Assembly: GCA_964017185.1 (NCBI GenBank)
Contig: OZ024871.1
Coordinates: 63,926,866-63,990,865, forward strand
Origin: Rugalucina vietnamica
Taxonomy: Eukaryota > Mollusca > Bivalvia > Lucinida > Lucinidae
Direction of reading: 5' to 3'
Length of the DNA: 64,000 nucleotides
Of this stretch, positions 44,190 to 53,551 are shown piece after piece. A program made the translations under genes and the position numbers. The notes beneath the pieces were generated by a model. It was not told the DNA's origin, ran no database searches, and worked only from the letters and a program-made list of their open reading frames with translations. Numbering within the stretch: the stretch's first letter is position 1; the number at the start of each line of letters is the position of its first letter.

Positions 44190-44445
44190 TAAAACGTCCA
44201 ATCAGATTGGCGAGATTCATGTTTTTTGACGTCAAGTTTGGATTACGTCACCTCGCGTGACACATAAGTAACACAGATGGACATCTAATGGTTCATCTAA
44301 GGAGGTTTTAGAACAGTGACTTTGGTCTGCGGATTCGGTGTTGCGTGGTAACGTTAGAGTTGATGATATTATCATGGCGGCTTCTAATTGTTTCGTTGAC
44401 TTTGAGTATACAGATGCTCGTGTAATGAACAGATCGTGTCTGTGA
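44190..44445 (+). promoter_or_regulatory. Candidate promoter and first coding exon
   Basis: GTCCAATCAG (CCAAT-type, about 44198), TTGACGTCAAG (CRE-like) and GATTACGTCACC precede ATCATGGCGGCTTC at 44371. That string fits both a good start codon (A at -3, G at +4) and the YY1 motif AANATGGCGGC often found at transcription starts. The frame 44374-44445 is 23 codons (MAASNCFVDFEYTDARV...), with a GTAATG possible donor within it. It may be exon 1 of a spliced plus-strand gene whose later exons I cannot identify. Confidence 0.3.
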
Positions 44446-44630
44446 TGTCAGTGCTGGGAGAAGAAAAAGTAAAATTCTTATAAGCAGATCTAATTGACTT
44501 GATATCCTACTTTGCACCAGACAAGATTTACCGCCGATATAAGAACACTTAATTAGCAAGCTACCTGCTGCAGGCACAACCTTTGATGTTGCTTACACGA
44601 TCTCCACTTAACAGTAACGTAATAAGAATC

Positions 44631-44878
44631 TGGACCCAGTTGTTCAAAGCATCGTTAGCTTAACGATGTCGTTAAGACATAAATTTGTTAAGCAAATTTC
44701 AGCTAAAGTAACAAATACACTATTATTTGTTTTGTTGAAAAAATGTGAGAATCCTTTGTAGTGCAAAGGATTCTCACATTTTTTCAACAAAAAATAACAG
44801 TGTATTTGTAATATTAATGTTTGAAATTTTAACGAAACGTTAACTAACGACGTCGTTAGTTTTGAACAACTCGGCCCT
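44631..44878. mobile_element. 248-bp MITE with perfect inner hairpin
   Basis: Ends TGGACCCAGTTGTTCAAAGC and, inward from the right, AGGGCCGAGTTGTTCAAAAC; next come TCGTTAGCTTAACGATGTCG and ACGACGTCGTTAG in inverse relation. In the middle a 27-bp perfect hairpin with a 5-base loop lies at 44732-44790 (TTGTTGAAAAAATGTGAGAA and so on). Non-coding. Confidence 0.8.
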
Positions 44879-44880
44879 GT

Positions 44881-46225
44881 AGTTTATGTTCGAGCACATG
44901 TACATGAGTGATGTGGTGAGGGTAATGCCGACGTCACTCACCTTTCATTGACCATGTTTACCCATAGAAGTGTTGAAGAAAGTTATATGCATGCTGATGA
45001 GATTAAAACACGATACAAGATAGCTCATTCTATATTCATCATTGGTTTCTCTAGATTCATTAAATCCCTAAACTTTTGATTTCATTGATCATAACTATGA
45101 GCCATTATCAACTATTGGTCATTATGCTTACGATCGTGGGTATGATTACGGGCTCAAAGAAACGTTGTTGACGACCACGCACTACGGTATGGTATGCGGC
45201 ATTTTTGTAGTCCGCTAAACACGTTTTATTGGTGTACAGACTTAGAGGTATATCTCGATTACCAATGACGGAATGATTTTGATTTCGCGTCCAGAAACGT
45301 GTCAAGACGGTGACGTTGACGGATGATGTTATACTGTCTCATAGTAGGTATACGTGACAAATCGGGACGTGGTCTATCGGAACATGTTCCTATCACCACA
45401 ACGCGTTGTTTCAGCAGAGAAATCATTGATGATATCCGCCTCTATAAAACGTAAAGCGACGTCATTTTCGTTTTACTCATACTCGTTTTTATCCTGAATA
45501 TTTGTAAAGAAATTAATTAGAAAATAAAATTACGTAGCAAAGTTAACTGTATTGTTCTTTCCACCATAGTATGATATTTTGTGCTCAGCGCCTTAAAAAG
45601 AAACCAGAGCTAAGGTTTTCCGCAAGACTGCCTGAATAGCCTTCGATTATGAATAAGGCTTTTGAAATGAGATTTTAAAAGCAAAATAATTGTTTTGATA
45701 AAAAGAACTGAGCTGTTCTTTGGCTTGTGATAGCATATTCTAAGTTTAGACGTTCACATGACGCGGCTCACATAATAACAAAAGAAATGAGTTAAGTGTC
45801 ACCTAACCTAGTAACCCAGGTTGTGGTATACCTGTAAAAACTTTTACACTGGTTTCTTTTCCCCACAAAAATCTCCCTGCATTAGATCATTCGCTATCCA
45901 AGGCATGTTTTACAACAGAGCGAATCAACGCAAAGCCATGTGCACAGGGCACGTGTGCCCTACATAGTATCTAGTTATGACACCCAAAATTCCTTTAATC
46001 AAAATAAGAAGCTAGGTGTCTGGTAAGATAGAATATTTGTGCTTGAACGAATTTCTTTTCTCTGGTTTTGCCATGCAGCGGTTTATACCAGTACTGTTTA
46101 ATAATCATTCCATACAAAAAGTAACATCATCTTTGATACCAAATCGATTTTCATAGTTCTGTAGAATTTTACCTACCTGGAAAGCTGTTAGATGTAACTT
46201 TCCAACTTGATTAATCGTAACGTAG
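44881..46225. other. Kinase upstream region; no gene seen
   Basis: Unique-looking DNA, less AT-rich in places. CGCCTCTATAAAACG at about 45439 is TATA-like but leads into no ORF. Distal regulatory sequence for the kinase gene may lie here; nothing specific is recognised. Confidence 0.4.
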
Positions 46226-46243
46226 CACGTGACAGTATATAAG
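46226..46243 (+). promoter_or_regulatory. E-box and TATA box upstream of the kinase
   Basis: CACGTG (46226-46231, E-box) is followed at once by TATATAAG (46236-46243), a good TATA box. A start about 30 bp downstream would leave a ~300-base leader with several upstream ATGs, unless a leader intron is removed (TTAACAG at 46531-46537 could be its acceptor). Confidence 0.45.
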
Positions 46244-46567
46244 CGAATAGAATTGATATTTATTCTGGCAAACATATCATAAGATTAGATTTTGTGGGAT
46301 GCAGACTGAATGCAGACAATTAGATAATTATGAAAGATTAAGATTTGCTGCAAACTAAATTGTTAACAGGGTGTTCTATACTTTGCGGAAGTGTTTAAAT
46401 GTTAAGAATAAAATAGTTTTAATTAAATGTGTATATATTATGTTGCGAAAATGTGATATCAGTGACTAATGGATTAAAACAAGTGAAACAGTTAGCTTAT
46501 TTATATATTGATATGTAAAATATAGTTTATTAACAGACATGCCAGCAATTGTGCATCAAAGTCAATA

Positions 46568-47446
46568 ATGGCTTTGATGCCTTTAGACTGTTTTGCAGAT
46601 TTACCAGAACTGTCTTTTAGTTGTCATACGGAATTTTATCAGCGTATGAAAATGATAGACTACGGAAGTTATGGAGACATTTTTGTTGTTCGGTCCAAAT
46701 CAGAGAAAAAGACGTATGCTATCAAACAAATTAAATATCGTGGAAGTCTTCAAACAAATTCATATATCATCAATGAAATGGTTTGTCTTTCTAAGCTCGA
46801 CCATCGAAATATAATCAAAATGCACGAAATCCTTGTCAACGACCAAATTGTGAATATTGTCATGGATTATGCGGAAAACGAAAGTCTTGAGAGATACGTT
46901 GCTGATGTTGAAAGTGTAGACGAAAATATTCTCCAGAATATTTATTCCCAGATTCTACTGGGTGTCCAGTATTGTCATCATATGGATATAGCACATAAAG
47001 ATCTCAATCCTTCAAACATTCTACTGACAAAGGACCTGGTTGTGAAAATTGCGGATTTTGGAATCGCGGTGAATTGTTCGAACCACGAAGGTAATCCTAT
47101 TCTGTGTAATGACTATTTGGGCAACGTTGCTTATCTCCCGCCAGAAGTTTTGATGGAAACTCCATTTTATCCAAAGCCAGTAGATATTTGGAGTCTTGGC
47201 ATTCTGTTACTATATTTATTTTATCAGGACATTCCATATAAAGGCTACCAAGATGAAGTGATAGAAAAACAATTAAAAGAAAAATGGAAAGTTTTTATCC
47301 AGGACAAGGATAATGTTAAAGGGCGTGATCGAATAGTAAGTGTTGCGGAGCAATGTTTAGTGATTACCCCTAAACTTCGAACAAACATTTCGGACCTAAC
47401 AAGGCTATGGGATAAAGTGAGTTTTACAATAATGGATGAAACTTGA
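46568..47446 (+). CDS. Serine/threonine-type protein kinase, single-exon ORF
   Basis: A 292-residue protein that is almost entirely a kinase domain (about residues 25-283) and would phosphorylate unidentified protein substrates. Visible motifs: glycine loop DYGSYGDIFVV (31-41; first Gly replaced by Asp), ATP-binding K53 in YAIK, helix-C E70, catalytic loop HKDLNPSN (143-150; Asp145 and Asn150 present, usual Lys147 is Asn), DFG 163-165, PPE 191-193 and DIWSLG 206-211. No signal peptide or membrane segment. Start chosen at ATG 46568 (A at -3, G at +4). A good splice donor, GTGAGT, lies at 47417-47422, so the last nine residues (VSFTIMDET) might be read-through and the real C-terminus spliced. 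It looks CAMK/TSSK-like, but I cannot name the subfamily. Key residues suggest activity, with altered nucleotide contacts. It stands alone among repeats; a retrogene is possible. Confidence 0.88.
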   Translation: MALMPLDCFADLPELSFSCHTEFYQRMKMIDYGSYGDIFVVRSKSEKKTYAIKQIKYRGSLQTNSYIINEMVCLSKLDHRNIIKMHEILVNDQIVNIVMDYAENESLERYVADVESVDENILQNIYSQILLGVQYCHHMDIAHKDLNPSNILLTKDLVVKIADFGIAVNCSNHEGNPILCNDYLGNVAYLPPEVLMETPFYPKPVDIWSLGILLLYLFYQDIPYKGYQDEVIEKQLKEKWKVFIQDKDNVKGRDRIVSVAEQCLVITPKLRTNISDLTRLWDKVSFTIMDET

Positions 47447-47592
47447 TGAAAACGGCTGGTTACTTTGACATTCCAACAGTTGTTGTGGTGTTATTAGTAG
47501 AGACTGTTGTAATTGGTAGCTGTGACTTTGTTTTTTCTTTTATATCGTGTGCACTGTTTTGTTTTCATTTTGTCGGGCTCGTAAACAGGGCA

Positions 47593-47598
47593 AATAAA
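47593..47598 (+). terminator. Poly(A) signal of the kinase gene
   Basis: AATAAA, 147 bp past the stop codon, in T-rich context. A MITE begins about 10 bp further on and may have displaced the original cleavage region. Confidence 0.5.
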
Positions 47599-47605
47599 AT
47601 TAATA

Positions 47606-48046
47606 TATATACTCATCAAAAGAAGTTTTGCAACAGTTAATATTTTTCTCATTTTAAAATAATGTTAAGTATACATCTTTTTCAAATAAACTATTTAAAG
47701 CTTGATACTATCTTAAAGGGCTGGACTTCGTGTATAACAAAGCACTATTTTTTCTTGAAAAGATTAAATTAAAATGTGCAAATTGAGTGTTTTTGAAAAC
47801 ACCAAAATTTGGGATGCAGTAAAAAGCCTACACCTTTATTTCAGGGCTTCAAAACCTAAATTTGCTCGAGATAATGAAAGCAATGATTTAATGATTTATA
47901 ATGTTTATTTTTTTTTTTTTTTTTTTTTTTTTTGCTTAAGCTTTTGCTATAGAGGTTTGACATTTTGAATGGAACTTTTTTCGCCGAACTGTCACTTAAA
48001 AATATGAAAAAATCTAAGTGGTGCAAAACTTCTTTTGAGTGTATAT
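47606..48046. mobile_element. ~440-bp mariner-type MITE
   Basis: Terminal inverted repeats TATACTCATCAAAAGAAGTT and, inward from the right, TATACACTCAAAAGAAGTTT, both continuing TTGCA. TA at each end fits the TA duplication of Tc1/mariner elements. It contains a T-run at 47909-47932 and no transposase. It sits in the 3' flank of the kinase gene. Confidence 0.7.
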
Positions 48047-48254
48047 TAAAACATAAAAACATAATAATAATAATCCTGTACCTCTTCCAATAAAGTCATG
48101 TATATACGGGCATACGGATCGAATCATGATATTAATACACACAGACAGTTGAATACAATGCATACGTGTACGGAGGCAATCATTCCAGGTGCGAATTTCA
48201 ACTGTATCATATTATACATGTAATACAAGTTATGAATTCACGATAAACAATATG

Positions 48255-48490
48255 TGAGCCGCCTCATGGGAAAACCTACAATCTGCATAGGCGAAAACAA
48301 AGACGCAGATCAGCTTCGCGGTAACCGCGAAGCTGATCAGCGCCTTTGTTTTCGCTACTCGGATAGTACAATTCCTCTTCTACTTATATCCAAAATTTCA
48401 AGCTTCTACCCTGCTTATGTGCTTGTACAGGCCGGTTTGTGTCGGACCTGTTCGGAAACCACATTGTTGGTTTTCCCACGAGGTGGCTCA
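48255..48490 (-). mobile_element. 236-bp palindromic MITE, copy 3
   Basis: Opposite orientation to the other two copies. Ends TGAGCCGCCTCATGGGAAAA and, inward from the right, TGAGCCACCTCGTGGGAAAA. Flanking dinucleotide TG on both sides (48253-48254, 48491-48492). The inner palindrome GCAGATCAGCTTCGCGGTAA / CCGCGAAGCTGATC is nearly perfect. The 149-codon frame beginning at 48254 starts in the element and is not a gene. Confidence 0.88.
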
Positions 48491-48839
48491 TGTGTCTGGA
48501 AGTTGAAATTATCCAAATTCAACTCCTCCAAAGATAAAGTGAGTTCCATTCAAACATCATTAATTCAAACAGTGACACCAAGAGGGAAAGAAACAGAAAG
48601 AGTCGTTATAGTTAATGGACAGCAATTTGACCAGCGGCTTACCAGTAAGGAGGTAATCAGTTTAGAAGCAACCATTGGACACACAATAGAAGTATACAAA
48701 TGAAAGTAAAAGAGCAGAGACATATACGCTATAACAAATCCGAAAGGATAAAATCACGAAATATAATTCAATGCTTTTTTATAGACCGAAAAACAATATG
48801 AAGTGCGAATGGAAATGTTGCGTTTATTTTCTTACTCAT

Positions 48840-48931
48840 ATACACTGCTGGGAATCACGTGATACGCAATGTTTATGATATGTGCGAATTGTAAACAAGA
48901 AGCCGCCATTTTCCCTCGGGTCTAGGTAAGT
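48840..48931 (+). promoter_or_regulatory. Candidate TATA-less promoter with first-exon donor
   Basis: CTGCTGGGAATCACGTGA (E-box inside), then GCCGCCATTTTCC (YY1 motif, 48903-48915), then TCTAG|GTAAGT, a perfect splice donor with the exon ending at 48925. The order upstream boxes, YY1, short exon and strong donor is typical of a short non-coding first exon. A related stretch, inverted, lies at 56165-56240 (TCACATGATTCCCAGCAGTG). The downstream exons are unidentified. Confidence 0.35.
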
Positions 48932-49615
48932 CTATCGAGTTTTCTTTCAAAGGCTGAGTGATAATGATGGATGAATATGCCCAGTCGCTGCAGAGACATC
49001 AGATTTATTTAACCATGTGCTAGCTAATCTTTCAAAGCGTTTTGTTTTTGTAAACACTTCATTCCCATCATCAAAAGTGTTTGTTGCCATGCACACCAAA
49101 TATTTATTTTGGGCCTTATTCTTTCTTCCAGCAACAATGTACTCTTTTCTTAGAGATAAAATAACATTTTTTTCAAAGGACAATTACCTCCATTTTACAG
49201 AAATATGCTAAATGCCATATGAAAAAAGATAATCAACATCATTGACATTGCATCCCTATACACATTTTTTATTATTTATTTATTATTATTTATACAATAT
49301 TTCAAGAGGGTAACATATTTAGCCCAAAGGCCAGTCTACCATATGGCCCTCTAAACATAGACAATAAATACAACATATCAAACATAGAAATAACCAAACA
49401 GAAATAAATACAAATTTACAAACAAGTCAGACATTCGTAAAACCAATGGATAATAAATGTAGTAATAAGTAAAAACACCTAAAACTTATCATTTGCATCA
49501 CATTGACTTACATAAAATGTACATCGGTTTAGTTTCGGACGGGCATATAAAATTGCTATTTGGCTCATTAAAATAAGGTAAAAAGACGTATTTAAAAGTG
49601 TAAAAGCATAGTAAG

Positions 49616-51664
49616 TTAAGCTGCTATATGCTCTTTCAAAGTTCTTTTGAATGTGTTCAAGGACGGTGCTTGTCTGATTGATGTCGGGAACGTATTCCAT
49701 AGTTTGGGGGCTGAGCATGTAAATGAGCCTGTGTAAAAAGATGTATTGGTCTTTGGTATTACTAGTGCGCCATTTTCAGTTGATCTCAAAGTTCTGTTAT
49801 ATACTAAAGCTGTTGGTGTCAGCAAATCGGATATGTATGACGGCGTAAGATTGTTCAAGGCCTTGTATGTCAGAATGGCTTTATTATATTTAATTCGATT
49901 TGATACTGGCATCCAATCTAATCGTTGAAACATTTCCTCTGATGGAGTAATATAGTCTGCGTTTAAAATGATACGTGCCGCTCGTTTTTGCATCTTATTT
50001 ATACGTTCAATGTTCTGTTTTGATGTGGATCCCCAAGAAATCGAACCGTAATCAATCATAGGGAGAATGTAGCTTTGATAATACATTTTTTGGACATTTT
50101 GTGGAACATAATAAGAAAGATGTTTTAGAAGTGATATCCTAGAGGAAATGACGGAACATAAGTAATCAATATGTTTGTTCCAAGTAAGAGTTTCATCAAT
50201 ATGTAAGCCTAATAATTTTTGAGAACTGACTGAGTTTAGAGGAGTATTACCGATAGTTATATTCAATTGACCTGCCTGTTGAAGTTTATATATAGTACCA
50301 AGGGTCATAGTAGTTGATTTACCATAATGAATTGGCAGTTTATTTCTTATACTCCAGTCATCTGTTTCATTTGCATCCGTTTGCAATTTATGTTCAATTT
50401 CGGGCTTGTTTTTCCCCGATATGTGAACAGTACTATCGTCTGCATATAGATCAGCGAGACAATGTTTCAGATAGAGAGGCAGGTCATTGATAAATAATAG
50501 AAATAATGTGGGCCCCAGAATAGAGCCCTGGGGCACACCCGATAACATCTCAGAGAATTCAGACATACCGTCGTCGCTCTTTATGCATTGAACGCGAATA
50601 CTTAGGTAAGACTGGAACCAGTTTAAGGATGCATTGCTCAGCTTATAGTGTGTCAGCTTTTTAAGAAGAAGCGGATGGTCGACCATGTCGAAGGCCTTTC
50701 TGAAATCAATAAACAAAGAACCAATTATGTCTCTCTTATCGATACTTTCCATCCACTGATCTATCAGTTTAATAAGTGCAGTATTACAGCTGTGTTTTTG
50801 TCTGAAACCAGATTGGCATTCATGTATCAATTTGTGTTTATTTAGAAATCGCATAAGGTGGATATTGACATGTTTTTCAAAAATTTTTGAGATGGTGGGC
50901 AAAATAGAAATTGGGCGGTAGTTTGATGGGTCATCTTTTGCACCATTTTTAAAAATTGGATAAACCTTTGCTTGTTTAAGCTGATTTGGAAAACGCCCAC
51001 TAGTGATGCTTTTATTTATCAAATCTGCGATGCTGGGTGCTATAACATCACAAGATAGTTTAATAATCCTGGGGCCGATGCCGTCCAGGCCAGTTGATTT
51101 TCCGGGGTCAAGTTTACGGATGAGAGTCGCAACCTGTGATGATGTGATGAGTGGGATATGGAAAAAAGTTTCTGAAGGCACTTTGTTGCTGACATAGTTA
51201 ATGAGCTTGGTTTGGTCATCCGCTTTTGCTGTCGTGTTGAAAGAATTAAGTCGTATAGAAATGTTAGTAAAAAATTTATTAAGCTTACATGCGATTTCGT
51301 TTGGATTTGTTACTAAATATACTATGCACAACAGAAATGGCTTTGAATTTGGAAATGCTACCTCGGACCAAAGAGTTTCAATGTTAGAAATCTCCAGTTC
51401 TGTTTTGCGCCTACAGTTAATCGTATTTCTGAAATACAATAATACCCCACCTCCAGATTTATCAATGGTGCAACCTCTATCTTTCCGCAAAATTTCAAAA
51501 TCAGAAACAGATATCAGATTATCAGGTGTAGTTGAATCTAAAAATGTTTCACATAGTCCTAATATATCAGGACCATTTTCAGAAGCTAAAACCATACTAA
51601 CGTCATCTAACTTAGAGAGTAAATGTCTGACATTAAGGTTTGCAACATGTAGACCTTTTTTCAT
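49616..51664 (-). CDS. LINE endonuclease (internally deleted)/reverse transcriptase
   Basis: Retrotransposon protein, open without frameshift for about 680 residues from the first ATG (51662-51664), just before GLHVANLNV. The frame itself stays open upstream to 51961. The N-terminus is an AP-type endonuclease fragment: the Asn of ANLN and the Glu of LCETFLD are present, then GGGVLLYF. At about FLLCIVY the sequence jumps to VTNPNEIACKLNKFF, so the later catalytic blocks of the nuclease and the linker are missing. The RT domain is complete: FIDFRKAFD, SGVPQGSILGP and YADD (Asp-Asp active site), then thumb and a C-terminal LWNTFP...SLNTFKRTLKE tail. RT activity is plausible, but target nicking is not. 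CR1/jockey superfamily is firm; the exact clade is not. Confidence 0.88.
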   Translation of the reverse strand: MKKGLHVANLNVRHLLSKLDDVSMVLASENGPDILGLCETFLDSTTPDNLISVSDFEILRKDRGCTIDKSGGGVLLYFRNTINCRRKTELEISNIETLWSEVAFPNSKPFLLCIVYLVTNPNEIACKLNKFFTNISIRLNSFNTTAKADDQTKLINYVSNKVPSETFFHIPLITSSQVATLIRKLDPGKSTGLDGIGPRIIKLSCDVIAPSIADLINKSITSGRFPNQLKQAKVYPIFKNGAKDDPSNYRPISILPTISKIFEKHVNIHLMRFLNKHKLIHECQSGFRQKHSCNTALIKLIDQWMESIDKRDIIGSLFIDFRKAFDMVDHPLLLKKLTHYKLSNASLNWFQSYLSIRVQCIKSDDGMSEFSEMLSGVPQGSILGPTLFLLFINDLPLYLKHCLADLYADDSTVHISGKNKPEIEHKLQTDANETDDWSIRNKLPIHYGKSTTMTLGTIYKLQQAGQLNITIGNTPLNSVSSQKLLGLHIDETLTWNKHIDYLCSVISSRISLLKHLSYYVPQNVQKMYYQSYILPMIDYGSISWGSTSKQNIERINKMQKRAARIILNADYITPSEEMFQRLDWMPVSNRIKYNKAILTYKALNNLTPSYISDLLTPTALVYNRTLRSTENGALVIPKTNTSFYTGSFTCSAPKLWNTFPTSIRQAPSLNTFKRTLKEHIAA

Positions 51665-51961
51665 AAAAGTAAATTCAGTAGCCTCCCCATCATTGGATAC
51701 ATTAGACAAAAGCGTATCAGCTGAGTTTTGTACAGTACTGTTCGTGGAGGAGTCGTTTCCCTCAGTAATCTCAGAGATAGTCTCTGCATTATGAATATAA
51801 TCATCTGACCGAATAACAGGTTGATCAGATGGTTTGCTAGGTAAATCAACAATTTGCTCATCTACATGATCATTTTGATTAAATGAAATGTTATATATAT
51901 TTCGTGTTTTAGCATTTTTTACTGTTTCAGTAGCGTTTTGTTTTATATACCCATCTACATC

Positions 51962-52285
51962 CTAGTATGGGATACGATCGGAAAGCCTGTCGTTCCTTCC
52001 GTTATACCAACACTCATTTGTGTTATGACTTCCACTTGTGTAGCATATGTGGCAAAACCTTTTTGGTTTGTGCGTTCCTGGACGTTTTCGGTAGCCATTG
52101 GATGGATTACGGTGATACACAGGTCGATTCCTGTGATAAGTAACATTAACCTGTTGCGTGCGGACAATTTGATGAAGCTCGTTGATATGATTTAGCAGCT
52201 TTCTAGTACCGGCCGCGTTGATATGCAATTTATCTTTGAGGTAGAGAGAATCTACTAACATGCAATGTGGATTGATACCCTCCAC
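51962..52285 (-). pseudogene. LINE ORF1 remnant: SGNH esterase end plus CCHC knuckle
   Basis: About 107 codons preserved from the C-terminal part of an ORF1 protein. LYLKDKLHINAAGTRKLLNH resembles the final Asp/His block of an SGNH-type esterase (usually D.LH.N..G), with Lys where Asp is usual. Then comes a basic stretch (RNRPVYHRNPSNGYRKR) and a zinc-knuckle-like CHICYTSGSHNTNEC (C-x2-C-x5-H-x4-C). It ends at TAG 51962-51964, and the EN-RT frame continues in the same phase directly after it. ORF1 proteins of CR1-type LINEs with esterase domains are known and bind nucleic acid. The N-terminus is lost to 5' truncation. Confidence 0.65.
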
Positions 52286-52339
52286 ACTAAAACAATAGTC
52301 ATCATTTTTCTTTTCTTTTGTCGATATATGTATTTATTG

Positions 52340-52665
52340 CTAAAGTCCTTTGTAACTATTGCACACCCTCACACATACCTACGGTGAAGGGTGGGGGATA
52401 GCCGGGCTTAAGTGCGGGGCAATTATTGTCGAGTGTACCCGCAGTGCAGGGGAAATGACGGGGTTTAGGCATTAGGATCCTTACCCCAGGGCGATTTTCT
52501 ATTGCTACATGTACGGGTAGGGCAAAGAGCAAAGTTTTGCCCCCAGTTTGCCCCTGTGTGTGGGGCTTATAGCAGGGCACTGAAAGCAGAAAAGCCATAA
52601 TCCCCACCCTTCCCCGTAGGTGGTGGAGCAGTGGTTACAAATGACTGGTGCACAATTGCAGCTTA
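52340..52665 (-). mobile_element. GC-rich element, short relative
   Basis: The right end, read inward, gives TGCACCAGTCATTTGTAACC, the terminus of the elements at 3547 and 54857; the left end (GTAACTATTGCACACCC) is a worn inverse. The interior has GGGTGGGGGATAGCCGGGC, GCAGTGCAGGGG and TTTGCCCCCAGTTTGCCCC. The 83-codon minus-strand frame is incidental. Confidence 0.6.
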
Positions 52666-52755
52666 AATATGATCAAAAATAGAAAAATAGCCATTCTCGG
52701 TTTTGTTCAATATTGAGAACGAATCATTGAATGCTTTCCCGGCTTCATTATGTAT

Positions 52756-53503
52756 CAGCAGTCACACATTAGCGTATAACCCAAACGCGCGTCTGGCGTA
52801 TGAAAACTCTCAGCATGCTTAAAACAGCAGTCACACATTAGCGTATAAGTGAAACGCGCGCCGGGCGTGTTGAAAAAAATACAAATATCCACATACGCCA
52901 GACGCACGTCGGAGACACGTCCAAGGCGCGTTAAGCGCGCGCTGGGTACGCTTGGTGTACGTCCGGCGCGCGTCGCTAAAAGGCGGCGCGCGTTTCGTGC
53001 GCGTTTGGGCTAAATAAAATTTTAAACATGCTTAAAAAATTTCTAGAAGTTGGGCGTGTGTCGGGCGTGTGACCTACACGCTACAAGTACGTTCCACGCA
53101 CGTTACAGGCGCGTTAAATACGTTTCGAACACGCCCATCACACGCCGAGCACACGTTTCAAGCACGTCGTACACGCTACATGCGCGTTTCGATTTTAACC
53201 GAATGCTGGTTTGGGCGAGTGTGGAACGCGCCTGTAACGTGTGCCAAGCGTGCTTGGAGCGCGCATGAAACGCATACAGCGCGTCTCTAGCGCGTGCCTA
53301 GCGTGTCTGGGACGTACGACAAACGTACTCCAAAACTTTCAGATTTTTTATACGTCCGGCACACGCTTCAGTCACGCGCTAACGTGTGACTGCAAAAGCG
53401 TGTTAAAGGAACAAATTAATTTTATACGTCCAAAATCTTCAGCGTGTTGAGATTTTTCATACGTCCGGCGCGCGTTTGGGTTATACGCTACTGTGTGACT
53501 GCT
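52756..53503 (+). mobile_element. CpG-phased element: short outer copy with a full copy nested inside
   Basis: The outer element has ~66-bp inverted ends: CAGCAGTCACACATTAGCGT at 52758 and the inverse closing ACTGTGTGACTGCTG at 53503. Both continue ATAACCCAAACGCGCG. A longer copy (about 52825-53397) lies inside, starting GCAGTCACACATTAGCGTAT and ending CGCTAACGTGTGACTGC. Its interior has CG dinucleotides at 53079, 53090, 53101, 53112, 53121, 53132, 53143, 53154, 53165, 53174 and 53185. The frames at 53050-53450 read only CG-rich triplets and are not genes. Confidence 0.75.
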
Positions 53504-53551
53504 GTTTAAGATTTTGGACGTATAAAAATAATTTGTTCCTTTAACTCGCTT

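Larger units (their letters stand above)
49262..52312 (-). mobile_element. CR1-like LINE, 5'-truncated
   Basis: Minus-strand non-LTR retrotransposon of about 3 kb. The 3' end has an (ATAAATA)n-like tail (plus strand TTTATTATTTATTTATTATT, 49266-49285), typical of CR1/L2-type elements. Coding order: esterase/zinc-knuckle remnant (51962-52285), TAG, endonuclease remnant plus RT (49616-51664). Truncated near 52312, beside a GC-rich element. No target duplication could be recognised. Confidence 0.85.

Noticed and set aside
45439-45455. TATA-like CTCTATAAAACG
   Set aside because: No ORF, exon-like stretch or other promoter element follows.
48254-48703. 149-codon plus-strand frame
   Set aside because: Begins inside the 236-bp MITE and continues into unrelated DNA; no domain.
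51201-51794. 197-codon plus-strand frame
   Set aside because: Antisense shadow of the LINE coding sequence.
52356-52607. 83-codon minus-strand frame
   Set aside because: Lies wholly in the GC-rich element; composition-driven.
53050-53450. Overlapping 69-73-codon frames in the CpG cluster
   Set aside because: Several frames are open at once because CG-rich triplets lack stop codons; none is kept in the sister copies.
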